From CAMLDH01 sp966250375 (lineage in GTDB: Bacteria > Pseudomonadota > Gammaproteobacteria > Burkholderiales > Burkholderiaceae_D): 9,713 nucleotides of DNA. The stretch is taken from positions 1-9,713 of the forward strand of contig CBINHE010000131.1 in the NCBI GenBank assembly GCA_966250375.1, given 5' to 3'. The notes beneath the pieces were generated by a model. The model had not been told where the DNA came from, did no database searches, and saw nothing but the letters and a program-made list of their open reading frames with translations. The position numbers and the translations under genes were made by a program. How positions within the stretch are numbered: position 1 is the stretch's first letter; each line of letters begins with the position of its first letter. Shown here one piece after another: positions 1 to 7,106 of this stretch.

Positions 1-1116
1 ATGGAGGCCGGCGCCTTGACGCTATCGCGCAAGGAATTGATCGAACTGTTGATGCGCGAATCGCATGCATGCAAAACCGATGCGCGCATCGTCGACTGGT
101 ATGCGTCGCTCGGCATTACAACCTCGTCGCAGTTGTATCTGACCGCCGACGGCGCCGACGTGCAGCAGCATTTCCGCTACGTGGTGCCGAATCTGGCGGT
201 AACCGCCAATCAGGGAGCGGATACGCAAACCCGCAGCCTTGGCGGCCAATACAATGGCTACTGTCGCCAGGGCGGAGTTGAAGTGCTCGATCACGCGGGT
301 TTTTACGGCGCCGGCAAACGCATCGCGGAGCAGGCGCTCGAATTGCTCGCCGCGCCGAACTGCCCGACCGGCAAGATGGATTTGCTGTTGATGCCGGAGC
401 AAATGATGTTGCAGATCCACGAATCGATCGGCCACCCGATCGAGCTCGACCGCATCCTCGGCGACGAGCGCAATTTTGCCGGCACCAGCTTCGTCACACT
501 CGATATGTTCGGCCATTTTCAATACGGCTCGGCGCTGCTTAACGTGACGTACGATCCGACGCGGCCAGAACAGTTCGCAAGCTACCGCTGGGACGATGAG
601 GGGCAGCCGGCGGAAAAAATCTACGTGATCCGCAACGGCGTGCTCGAACGGCCCTTGGGCGGCGCGATTTCGCAGGCGCGGGCAGGCATTGCGGGTGTCG
701 CCAACGCGCGTGCATGCAGCTGGAACCGCGCGCCGATCGACCGCATGGCGAACCTGAATATCGAACCGGGCAACACATCGCTGGCCGACATGATCCGCTC
801 GGTCGAATACGGCGTGCTGATGGATACCAATGTGTCGTGGTCGATTGACGACTCGCGCAATAAATTCCAGTTCGGTTGCGAGTCCGGCCGCCTGATTGAA
901 AACGGCGAATTGAAAGGCGTGGTCAAGAATCCGAACTATCGCGGCATTTCCGAATCATTCTGGCGTTCGCTTAAAGCGGTCGGCGACCAATCGACATTGA
1001 ACGTGATGGGTACGCCATTTTGCGGCAAGGGCGAGCCGTCGCAAGTGATCCGTGTCGGCCACGCGTCGCCGGCCTGCCTGTTCGGCAATGTTGACGTCTT
1101 CGGAGGTGAAAGTTAA
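1..1116 (+). CDS. TldD-like metalloprotease subunit (5' end cut by window edge)
   Basis: TldD/PmbA-family peptidase, catalytic-type subunit. The key motif HESIGH (HExxxH zinc site) lies at residues 140-145 of the visible protein. A CGKGEP segment near the C-terminus (Cys341), in the family's usual place, is the probable third metal ligand. The visible protein has 371 residues against about 480 usual for the family, so roughly the first 100 residues probably lie left of the window; the ATG at base 1 is then an internal Met and not the true start. The sequence around the motif (QIHESIGHPIELDR) differs from housekeeping E. coli TldD, so this looks like the divergent second TldD-type pair found in many bacteria. 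The stop overlaps the ATG of the next gene, implying translational coupling. Known for the family: TldD and TldE form a protease complex that degrades unfolded peptides and matures microcin B17 and CcdA. The substrate here is unknown. Confidence 0.88.
   Translation: MEAGALTLSRKELIELLMRESHACKTDARIVDWYASLGITTSSQLYLTADGADVQQHFRYVVPNLAVTANQGADTQTRSLGGQYNGYCRQGGVEVLDHAGFYGAGKRIAEQALELLAAPNCPTGKMDLLLMPEQMMLQIHESIGHPIELDRILGDERNFAGTSFVTLDMFGHFQYGSALLNVTYDPTRPEQFASYRWDDEGQPAEKIYVIRNGVLERPLGGAISQARAGIAGVANARACSWNRAPIDRMANLNIEPGNTSLADMIRSVEYGVLMDTNVSWSIDDSRNKFQFGCESGRLIENGELKGVVKNPNYRGISESFWRSLKAVGDQSTLNVMGTPFCGKGEPSQVIRVGHASPACLFGNVDVFGGES
1102..1109 (+). promoter_or_regulatory. Strong ribosome binding site for the TldE-like gene
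   Basis: GGAGGTGA is an eight-base match to the anti-Shine-Dalgarno sequence. It lies 6 nt before the ATG at 1116, inside the last codons of the upstream gene. It supports the one-base overlap (TAATG) as the true start and suggests the second subunit is efficiently reinitiated. Confidence 0.85.
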
Positions 1117-2438
1117 TGCAGCAGTATTTCTATGACATAGCGACATTTTTAGGCTCGCGCATTCAGGGCGATGAGCAATATAAATGCTGGTTTTCGGCGG
1201 AGGCATCGGATTTCGTGCGCTTCAACCGCAGCGTGATCCGCCAGCCCGGCCATGTGCGCCAGATGTATTTGTCGCTGGACTTGATCAGTGGCCAGCGCCA
1301 CGCCGGCAGCACGATTGCATTGGGCGGCGACCTGGCGTCCGATCGTTCCTTGCTGGATCGTGCGGTGGCACAGTTGCGCGCCCAATTGCCGGACCTGCCG
1401 GACGATCCGCATCTGTTGATCGCGACCGAGGTGCATTCGACCGAGCATCGCGCCACGTCGCACTTGCCGCCAACTGACAGCATGGTCGATGCAGTACTGA
1501 CTGCGGCGCGCGACTACGACCTGGTCGGCATTCTGGCGGCCGGCCCGGTATATCGCGGCTTTGCGAATTCGTTCGGCCAGCGCAATTGGCATGAAGCCGC
1601 CAGTTTCAATCTCGACTGGAGTCTTTGCCAGGCGCGCGACAAGGCGGTCAAAACTTCGTACGCGGGTTTCGAATGGAATAGCGCCGAGTTCCATGCCAAG
1701 TTCCTCGGTGCGACGCAGCAGCTCGAGATGCTCAAGCGCGCACCGATCACGGTGCCGCCCGGCGCCTATCGCGCCTATCTGACGCCGACCGCGTTAAATG
1801 AAATCGTCAGCATGTTCAACTGGGATGGGTTTTCCGAAAAAACGCTGCGCACCAAGCAAAGCTCGCTGCGCCGCATGCGCGACGAAGGGCTGCGCTTCAA
1901 TCCGGCGGTGACGCTTTGCGAGAATACTGCGGGCGGCCTTGCACCGGGATTCCAGGGCGATGGCTTCATCAAGCCGGCGCGCGTGGTCCTGCTGGAGCAC
2001 GGCAACCTGACCGGCAGCATGGTCTCGCCGCGTACTGCAATGGAATACGGCATCGCAGCCAATGGCGCCGATAGCGATGAAGCGATGGCATCCATCGACC
2101 TGGCACCAGGCGGCCTGCCGATGTCGCGTGTGCTGGCAGAGCTGGACACCGGGATTTATGTCAGCAACCTGTGGTACCTGAACTTTTCCGACCGCGCTAA
2201 TTGCCGCATTACCGGCATGACGCGCTTTGCGACGTTCTGGGTTGAAAACGGCGAGATCAAGGCACCGCTGAACGTGATGCGCTTCGATGATTCCTTGTTC
2301 CGCTTGTTGGGCGACAACCTGATCGACTTGACGCAAGAGCGTGAACTGTTGATCGATGGCGAATCCTATGGCGAGCGCAGGACAGGCAGCGCCCATCTGC
2401 CGGGGGCGCTGGTGAAGGACTTTACCTTCGTGCTGTAG
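1116..2438 (+). CDS. TldE/PmbA-like partner subunit of the TldD peptidase
   Basis: This 440-residue protein is close to the usual PmbA/TldE length (about 450). It follows the TldD-like gene with a one-base overlap and a near-perfect Shine-Dalgarno. No HExxxH motif is visible, as expected for the non-catalytic partner. The C-terminal part shows family-like segments: a Ser-Asn-Leu-Trp-Tyr stretch followed by TRFATFWVENGEI, which matches the common 'S.G.WIENGEI' region of PmbA proteins. It should pair with the upstream product in the cytoplasm to form a TldD/TldE-type protease. In known complexes TldE shapes the chamber and TldD carries the metal. Assignment to the superfamily is firm; its role as structural partner is inferred from gene order and the missing metal motif. 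Confidence 0.87.
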   Translation: MQQYFYDIATFLGSRIQGDEQYKCWFSAEASDFVRFNRSVIRQPGHVRQMYLSLDLISGQRHAGSTIALGGDLASDRSLLDRAVAQLRAQLPDLPDDPHLLIATEVHSTEHRATSHLPPTDSMVDAVLTAARDYDLVGILAAGPVYRGFANSFGQRNWHEAASFNLDWSLCQARDKAVKTSYAGFEWNSAEFHAKFLGATQQLEMLKRAPITVPPGAYRAYLTPTALNEIVSMFNWDGFSEKTLRTKQSSLRRMRDEGLRFNPAVTLCENTAGGLAPGFQGDGFIKPARVVLLEHGNLTGSMVSPRTAMEYGIAANGADSDEAMASIDLAPGGLPMSRVLAELDTGIYVSNLWYLNFSDRANCRITGMTRFATFWVENGEIKAPLNVMRFDDSLFRLLGDNLIDLTQERELLIDGESYGERRTGSAHLPGALVKDFTFVL

Positions 2439-2600
2439 CCAGATCGTCTGGATGAATTGGTAGATGAGGGGGGGAGGGCGGCGGCGAGGTTGACGAAGAA
2501 GATTCGGTATCGCGGTGATTGTCATTTGCCTGATGCCGGCGAGCGGATTATTGCCTATTTTGCCTATTGCATTGCCGCAAGCGAATAATTCCAATTTATT
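2439..2600. other. Intergenic region between the tld pair and abiE
   Basis: This stretch of 162 bases holds three small items. A weak hairpin, CCAGA-TCG-TCTGG (2439-2451), follows the TldE stop directly but has no T-run, so it is not a convincing terminator. A G-rich stretch (seven Gs at 2468-2474, then GGG) follows. TTGCCTATT occurs twice in perfect tandem at 2551-2559 and 2560-2568. AT content rises towards the abiE promoter. No ORF here looks real. Confidence 0.6.
2551..2568. repeat. Perfect tandem 9-bp repeat (TTGCCTATT x2)
   Basis: Two adjacent identical copies of TTGCCTATT end about 50 bases before the likely abiEi transcription start. They could be a slippage duplication or part of an upstream promoter or activator site; nothing decides between these. 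Confidence 0.6.
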
Positions 2601-2601
2601 T

Positions 2602-2631
2602 TGTCAGAAAAATGTGGTATTTTTTCTGACA
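2602..2631. promoter_or_regulatory. Perfect 11-bp inverted repeat, probable AbiEi operator
   Basis: The arms are TGTCAGAAAAA (2602-2612) and TTTTTCTGACA (2621-2631), an exact 11-bp inverted repeat around an 8-base spacer (TGTGGTAT). The right arm ends on the A of the ATG at 2631, and the spacer contains the TG-n part of an extended -10. Known for AbiE: the AbiEi antitoxin represses its own promoter by binding inverted repeats upstream of the operon. Inference: this is that operator, and bound AbiEi would cover both the -10 and the start codon. Confidence 0.75.
2615..2623 (+). promoter_or_regulatory. Likely extended -10 of the abiE promoter
   Basis: TGGTATTTT fits the extended -10 pattern TGn-TATnnT. 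The position that would hold a -35 with a 17-nt spacer (TTTATT, 2595-2600) is poor, which is tolerable with an extended -10. Transcription would start at about 2630-2631, on or next to the ATG at 2631, giving a leaderless mRNA. No Shine-Dalgarno is visible before that ATG, which agrees. Confidence 0.5.
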
Positions 2632-3302
2632 TGACCTCTTCCTCACTTACGGCCATGCCTATCATCAAAGCGACCAAATCAGCGGCTGTCCAAGTCCATG
2701 TCAGCATTGATGCCGCGATTCGCGCCACGATAGAGGCGGCAGATGAAGGGCGCGTATTCAGTCCGGCCGACTTTATCAGCCTGGGCAGCCGCGCCGCCGT
2801 GGACAAGGTGTTGTCACGTCTTACCGCCAGCGGCGTGTTACGGCGTATCTCGCGTGGTCTGTATGACCGCCCGCGCACCCACCCCTTGCTTGGGCCGCTG
2901 CTACCTGCCGCAGATGAAATCGCGCGCGCAGTAGCTGGAAAAGGCAGTCTGCGCCTGCAACCCTCAGGCGCCTACGCAGCTAATTTACTGGGCCTCTCCG
3001 AGCAAGTGCCATTGAAACTGGTGTTTTTGACCGATGGCGCATCGCGCACTGTGCAAATTGGCAACCAGATCATTACACTCAAGCACACCACACCGCGCAA
3101 CATGGCCACAGCCGGGCGTATCAGCGGATTAGTGATTCAGGCGCTACGCTATCTGAAACAGCACAACGTTGATGAAAAAATTCTGGCGCAATTACGCAAA
3201 CGGCTGTCGAACGAAGACAAGTCCGTGCTATTGGCCGATGCACCGCTTGCCCCAGTGTGGATAGCCGACATCATGCGCGGCATAGCCAAAGGCGAGGACT
3301 AA
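2631..3302 (+). CDS. AbiEi-like antitoxin / transcriptional repressor (DUF6088-type)
   Basis: Probable type IV toxin-antitoxin antitoxin. From the ATG at 2631 it has 223 residues. An open frame extends to a TTG at 2601, but that start lies inside the operator palindrome; a further in-frame ATG at 2655 is the other candidate. The N-terminal third looks like a winged helix, with a wing-like segment GVLRRISRGLYDRPR typical of AbiEi proteins, followed by a mixed C-terminal domain seen in DUF6088 proteins. The next gene is the AbiEii-type toxin, three bases beyond the stop. Known for the family: AbiEi counters the AbiEii toxin without stable binding and represses the operon. The first bases of the gene lie in a perfect inverted repeat, consistent with autoregulation. 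Family call is good; start choice is uncertain. Confidence 0.8.
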   Translation: MTSSSLTAMPIIKATKSAAVQVHVSIDAAIRATIEAADEGRVFSPADFISLGSRAAVDKVLSRLTASGVLRRISRGLYDRPRTHPLLGPLLPAADEIARAVAGKGSLRLQPSGAYAANLLGLSEQVPLKLVFLTDGASRTVQIGNQIITLKHTTPRNMATAGRISGLVIQALRYLKQHNVDEKILAQLRKRLSNEDKSVLLADAPLAPVWIADIMRGIAKGED

Positions 3303-3305
3303 ACC

Positions 3306-4355
3306 ATGCAGCACTTTTTGCAATTGGCGTCGGCCGATCAGCGATTGACTATCGAACAGACTGCTGCTCGCATGGGCTGGGTTGCGTCCAGCATAGAGAA
3401 AGACTTTTGGGTGTGCTGGACACTGCAACAACTGTTTGCCATGCCCGCACTGGCGCCGCATTTGACCTTCAAAGGCGGAACCTCCTTATCCAAAGCCTGG
3501 GGCCTGATAGACCGCTTTTCCGAAGACATCGATCTGACCATCGACCGCGAAGCCTTGGGATTTGGCGGTGCAAGCAGCCCCGAGCAAGCGCCCAGCGCAA
3601 AGCAGCAGGTCAAGCGTCTCAAGGCACTCAAGGCCGCTTGCCGCGAGCATGTACAGGCGGTCGTAATGCCGCAACTGAACGCGAAAATACAAGCAGCTTT
3701 GGGCCACAGTGAGTGGCGCTTGCAACTGGATGCGAACGATGCCGATGGGCAGACGTTATTGTTCCAATACCCGACGCATTTCCAGCACCAGCAAGAGCGC
3801 TACTTGCAGCCTGTGGTGAAAATCGAATTTGGCGCGCGCTCCGATCCATGGCCTGCCTGCACACGCACCATCCGCCCGGTCATGGCCGACGCATTTCCGC
3901 AAGCGTTTGAAACGCCAGGCTGTACCGTACAAGCATTGGCGCCCGAACGCACCTTTTGGGAAAAAGCCATGCTGCTGCATGAAGAAACCTACCGGCCCGC
4001 AGACAAAATGCGAAGGCCACGCATGGCACGGCACTACTACGATCTCTACCGCCTGATCGAGCAAGGCGTTGCGGCCAGTGCTGCGGCAGACAAGAATTTA
4101 TTCGCGCAAGTGGCAGCACATCGGCAAGTGTTCTTTGCGCAAACCTGGGTCGATTACGCGACGCTTCTCGGCGCATTGCGTTTATTGCCGCTGCCAGACC
4201 AGGAGGCCGGCTGGCGTCAGGATTACAGCGCGATGCAAGGCGAAATGTTCAGCATCACGCCACCCGCGTTCGACATCTTGCTCGCTGCAATAAAAGTTTT
4301 TGAGCAGGAATTCAACGCGGGAAAATTCAGACAATCAGATAAAACAGAAAATTAA
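3306..4355 (+). CDS. AbiEii/AbiGii-type nucleotidyltransferase toxin
   Basis: This 349-residue protein has the AbiEii motifs in order: EKDFWV (31-36); the nucleotidyltransferase core GGTSLSK (57-63) followed by SEDIDL, with catalytic-type acidic residues Asp74 and Asp76; KIEFGAR (172-178), carrying the usual third motif; TFWEK (216-220); and HYYDLYRL (243-250). All expected active-site residues are present and length is normal, so the toxin looks intact. Its start is supported by GAGGA at 3294-3298, 7 nt before the ATG, inside the end of the antitoxin gene. Known for the family: AbiEii-like toxins (such as MenT) transfer nucleotides, for MenT onto tRNA acceptor stems, and block growth, giving phage defence or plasmid/island stability. 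The target here is not shown. Confidence 0.9.
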   Translation: MQHFLQLASADQRLTIEQTAARMGWVASSIEKDFWVCWTLQQLFAMPALAPHLTFKGGTSLSKAWGLIDRFSEDIDLTIDREALGFGGASSPEQAPSAKQQVKRLKALKAACREHVQAVVMPQLNAKIQAALGHSEWRLQLDANDADGQTLLFQYPTHFQHQQERYLQPVVKIEFGARSDPWPACTRTIRPVMADAFPQAFETPGCTVQALAPERTFWEKAMLLHEETYRPADKMRRPRMARHYYDLYRLIEQGVAASAAADKNLFAQVAAHRQVFFAQTWVDYATLLGALRLLPLPDQEAGWRQDYSAMQGEMFSITPPAFDILLAAIKVFEQEFNAGKFRQSDKTEN

Positions 4356-4425
4356 CGACCAAATCCGTCGATATAAATCAGCAAGTTGCGACAGCGCTTT
4401 ACCACTACAGATTCAGGATCATTGA

Positions 4426-4818
4426 ATGCCCTTAACCCTACCCCAATTAGAGCGCCATCTCTTCAAGGCTGCCGACATCCTGCGCGGCAAAATGGACGCC
4501 TCGGAATTCAAGGAATACATCTTTGGCATGCTATTCCTCAAGCGCTGCTCGGATGTGTTCGAGCAGCGCCGTGAAGAAGTCGTCCTGCAGGAGATGGCAG
4601 CGGGAAAATCCAAGGCCGCAGCCGAAAAAAGTGCCGATGAGAATCGGCGCTGGTACACAATCGAAGGATCGTTCTGGGTGCCGCCCCAATCGCGTTTCAA
4701 CTGGCTCTTCAACGAGGCGCATGATGGCGTCGGCGACAAACTCAATAAGGCGCTGGCCGGCATTGAGGGCGGCAATACCAAGGCGCATCGCGCGTCATGC
4801 GCTCCAGCGGTCCCTTGA
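4426..4818 (+). pseudogene. hsdM: Truncated type I restriction-modification methylase (HsdM N-terminal domain only)
   Basis: The first about 119 residues form the helical HsdM N-terminal domain: an opening LERHLFKAADILRGKMDASE-like segment, then FGMLFLKRCSDVF, then a WVPP motif and NKALAGIEGGNT. Full HsdM proteins continue for another 350-400 residues with an SAM-binding domain and an NPPF catalytic motif; none is here. Homology ends at about 4780-4784, and the remaining 11 codons read into antisense DNA of another gene before a chance stop. The start has AGGA at 4415-4418, 7 nt upstream. The remnant cannot methylate DNA. No hsdS or hsdR lies within the window. It follows abiE by 70 bases, so both probably belonged to one defence island. 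Confidence 0.85.
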
Positions 4819-4999
4819 AAGTTTTTTCCACAAAACGGTCACCGCCCGCGCCTTCCGGAAACCACGCAACATCAATCTGTGTGCCAGGAAAGAAATGCTC
4901 AGGCGCCTCATTGAAGAACAACAGGCCCACGTTCTTCGGCCACGGTGATTGGAATACGGTTCCCGCCCAATTCCTGCGGCATGGAGCTGATCCCGAAGG
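4784..4999 (-). pseudogene. Antisense fragment of an AlbA_2/Schlafen-type ATP-binding protein
   Basis: On the minus strand a 70-odd-codon open stretch reads WPKNVGLLFFNE, then FFPGTQIDVAWFPEG, then GGDRF and FKGPLERMTRDA. This pattern resembles the region linking the AlbA_2 domain to the ATPase-like domain of COG2865-type putative regulators, which often sit in or beside type I restriction loci. The frame has a TAA just upstream (near 5000) and loses similarity at 4784, where it meets the hsdM remnant. There is no proper start, and both ends of the protein are missing. It is an inverted leftover, not a gene. Family assignment is from memory of the motif pattern and is moderate; that it is broken is clear. 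Confidence 0.55.
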
Positions 5000-5292
5000 T
5001 TACTGGCACTGAAATTGAATATGGGCGGCCGACACGATTTGACCAATATCAAGCGCTGCCTTTTTTTAAAGCGCAGCATGGTCCGAAAACCGACAAAGTG
5101 CTGGGGAGGTATTTTTACTGGAAATCCAAAATGTTGGGCATGCCGGGAATTCAATGCCATCGGTTGACGTTTGCACAAGCGCCACGCACTTCATTGTTTC
5201 TGAACCGATTTTTCCGGGCTTTGCATTACAAAAAGGCGGAGTGCCGGAATACAGGAACTGGAGCCAGGCGTAGCGGCTTCGGTCCTTGGACA
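5000..5292. other. Stretch with no recognisable gene
   Basis: About 290 bases between the defence-island scar and the TIG protein gene. Open frames exist on both strands, including one running into the next gene in frame, but none shows a protein motif I recognise. A run of seven Ts (near 5061) beside GCTGC/GCAGC arms is the only terminator-like element, and it is weak. TTGACG at 5164-5169 resembles a -35 but has no good -10 behind it. The region may be decayed sequence or the upstream region of the next gene. Confidence 0.5.
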
Positions 5293-7011
5293 ATGAACGC
5301 TTATCGGCCTCGTTCACACCTCGTGATCTTGTCGCTGGCTTTGGCCGCATTCGCCGCCGACGCGTCAGCAGCGATCACGACCTACACCGATCCCGATGCG
5401 TTCGCGGCGGCGACAACGATTCAGGCAACGGCCACGTTCGATACGTTTGCGAACAACACGCCCATCGCGAACGGTGCATCGATCAGCGGCACAACTTACA
5501 GGTTTAACGTCGCCGGCGGGTTTACCGGTCTGGCAACCTCGAGCTTCAGAGCCGTGTCGCCGCCCAACACGCTGGGAGTCAACCGCAGCGGCCTCGATTC
5601 CGGAAAATTCTTCTTCGCGGGGGACGCCGTCACGTTGACCTTTTCCCGTCCGGTTCAGGCGGTCGGCGCCTACTTTTCGAGTAACTCGGCGGCTGGCAAC
5701 GCACAGGGGTTCATTTCCGTCTCGACAGCGGTCGGAACGGCGTTTAGCGGCGACGCGTTACCGGCCGGAACTTTCGGATTCGGGGCGAACGTGCTGCGCT
5801 TTGTAGGGATCACGTCCGATCAGCCTTTCACGGCCGCCACGCTGGCAATCAGCAACCCGTCGCCGGCAAACGTCGGGTTTGTCGTTGACAACATCATGTC
5901 CGGCACGCCCAAGGCGCCGGGCGGGACGCTGCAGCCCGGGATCTCCTCGATTTCGCCATCGTCCGGAACGCCTGGCACGCCGATCACCATGATCGGGCAT
6001 AACCTTGGCTGTACGGGTTCTGTGAAGTTCGGCAGCGCGCCGGCCGCCGTCTTTTCATGGTGCGCACCCGGACAAACGACGACGAACAAGATCGTCGCTA
6101 TGGCGCCAGTAATGCGGCCAGGGACTTCGGTTCCGGTCACAGTCACGACGCAGAGCGGGAGCGCCACTAGCACAGTGTCGTTCACCTACACAGCCGAAAG
6201 CGGCAAGTGCACGACCATCAGGAGCGCGTTTGATCGGGCCTGCTTCCTGTCCTTGCAGCTGAGATTGACGCATAACATCACACAGGATTTTGTGTCCAAT
6301 GATTTGCTTTATCAATATATCAATGCGCACCGCACCTATTTCGATGCGCAAGAAAGCCAGCTCATCTACGGAGCCGATTTAAGGAATTTCTTGCTGGGAT
6401 TTCCGAACAGGCTCGACAATCGGGAGTCGAAGTTCGTCGAAACAATGAAGGTGTCGCAAGACATTGCAAAGGAAATTGTGAATCTTGAAGTAGATATCCT
6501 GAAAATAATCTTTCCGCTGTCTGCGGCGGTTGATATCTCAAGCAACTTTCTTTACGTGTTAGGCGTGGTCGAGAACGAGGTTGGCATTTATCAGTTGGGC
6601 TACAAGGTCGTGACGCGGCCTCAAAAAAGGTTCATGCTGAATACCTACTTAGCCGCCCGGTGTGGCGTGGATATGAACGTCACACCACCAACTTGCAAGC
6701 CGCAAGCCATGACTCGGGATCAGGCCTTCCAGGAGACTAAAACCATCTTGGCGACGGACAACCTCTCAATGTTCACGCCTCTTCCCGACGGGGCTTCTGA
6801 CAAGCTTGTGCAGGCGTACCTTGAAAGCGCGTACACGGCAGCTCGCTTAACCGCTTACTCGGATTCACAAACGGTTAGATGCCAGCAGGGGCGCACGATA
6901 GCCATGGCGGCAGTCGGAGCAGCGCTGGGAGTTCCCCAGCCGCAACTGGCTGGATTTGCCGGGCAGGATTCGAAGTTCAACTGTTTCGGTCACAGACCGA
7001 TCCGTCGGTAG
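5293..7011 (+). CDS. Secreted protein with IPT/TIG domain and unknown C-terminal domain
   Basis: The ATG at 5293 gives 572 residues starting with a classic signal peptide: basic MNAYRPRSH, a hydrophobic core, and cleavage after Ala-Ser-Ala near residue 26. The frame is open further upstream, to 4945, but that part crosses the scar and would bury the signal peptide, so the ATG is preferred even though its ribosome site is weak. Residues about 28-200 are Thr/Ser/Gly-rich and beta-like, resembling N-terminal domains of PEP-CTERM-type surface proteins (PDAFAAAT opening, ending FVVDNI). Residues 216-299 form an IPT/TIG fold (ISSISPSSGTPGTPITMIG, then VTTQSGSATSTVSFTY). Residues about 305-572 are mostly helical, contain several cysteines and match no family I know. 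No PEP-CTERM or LPXTG tail is seen, so the protein is probably periplasmic or secreted. Function unknown; TIG domains usually mediate binding. Confidence 0.75.
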   Translation: MNAYRPRSHLVILSLALAAFAADASAAITTYTDPDAFAAATTIQATATFDTFANNTPIANGASISGTTYRFNVAGGFTGLATSSFRAVSPPNTLGVNRSGLDSGKFFFAGDAVTLTFSRPVQAVGAYFSSNSAAGNAQGFISVSTAVGTAFSGDALPAGTFGFGANVLRFVGITSDQPFTAATLAISNPSPANVGFVVDNIMSGTPKAPGGTLQPGISSISPSSGTPGTPITMIGHNLGCTGSVKFGSAPAAVFSWCAPGQTTTNKIVAMAPVMRPGTSVPVTVTTQSGSATSTVSFTYTAESGKCTTIRSAFDRACFLSLQLRLTHNITQDFVSNDLLYQYINAHRTYFDAQESQLIYGADLRNFLLGFPNRLDNRESKFVETMKVSQDIAKEIVNLEVDILKIIFPLSAAVDISSNFLYVLGVVENEVGIYQLGYKVVTRPQKRFMLNTYLAARCGVDMNVTPPTCKPQAMTRDQAFQETKTILATDNLSMFTPLPDGASDKLVQAYLESAYTAARLTAYSDSQTVRCQQGRTIAMAAVGAALGVPQPQLAGFAGQDSKFNCFGHRPIRR

Positions 7012-7106
7012 GCAAAATATTGGGCGACATCCTGTCGAACCAAGGGCCGCCCGCGCAACGTCAGCAACAGTCGCCGCAGGCACAATCTACCCAAACTGCG
7101 CAGCAC

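Noticed and set aside
1794..2594. A 266-codon minus-strand open frame over the TldE-like gene
   Set aside because: Antisense to a clear family member, with His/Gln/Arg-rich composition typical of a shadow frame.
2601..2630. TTG start for the AbiEi-like protein
   Set aside because: It lies inside the operator palindrome and upstream of the predicted transcription start, with no ribosome binding site.
5055..5078. Possible terminator (GCTGC, T-run, GCAGC)
   Set aside because: Only five pairs, and the T-run lies in the loop rather than after the stem.
4945..5292. A 116-codon N-terminal extension of the TIG protein
   Set aside because: It crosses the rearrangement scar and would place the signal peptide in the middle of the protein.
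7025..7038. Hairpin CGACA-TCC-TGTCG as terminator between convergent genes
   Set aside because: Short stem with no T-run on either strand.
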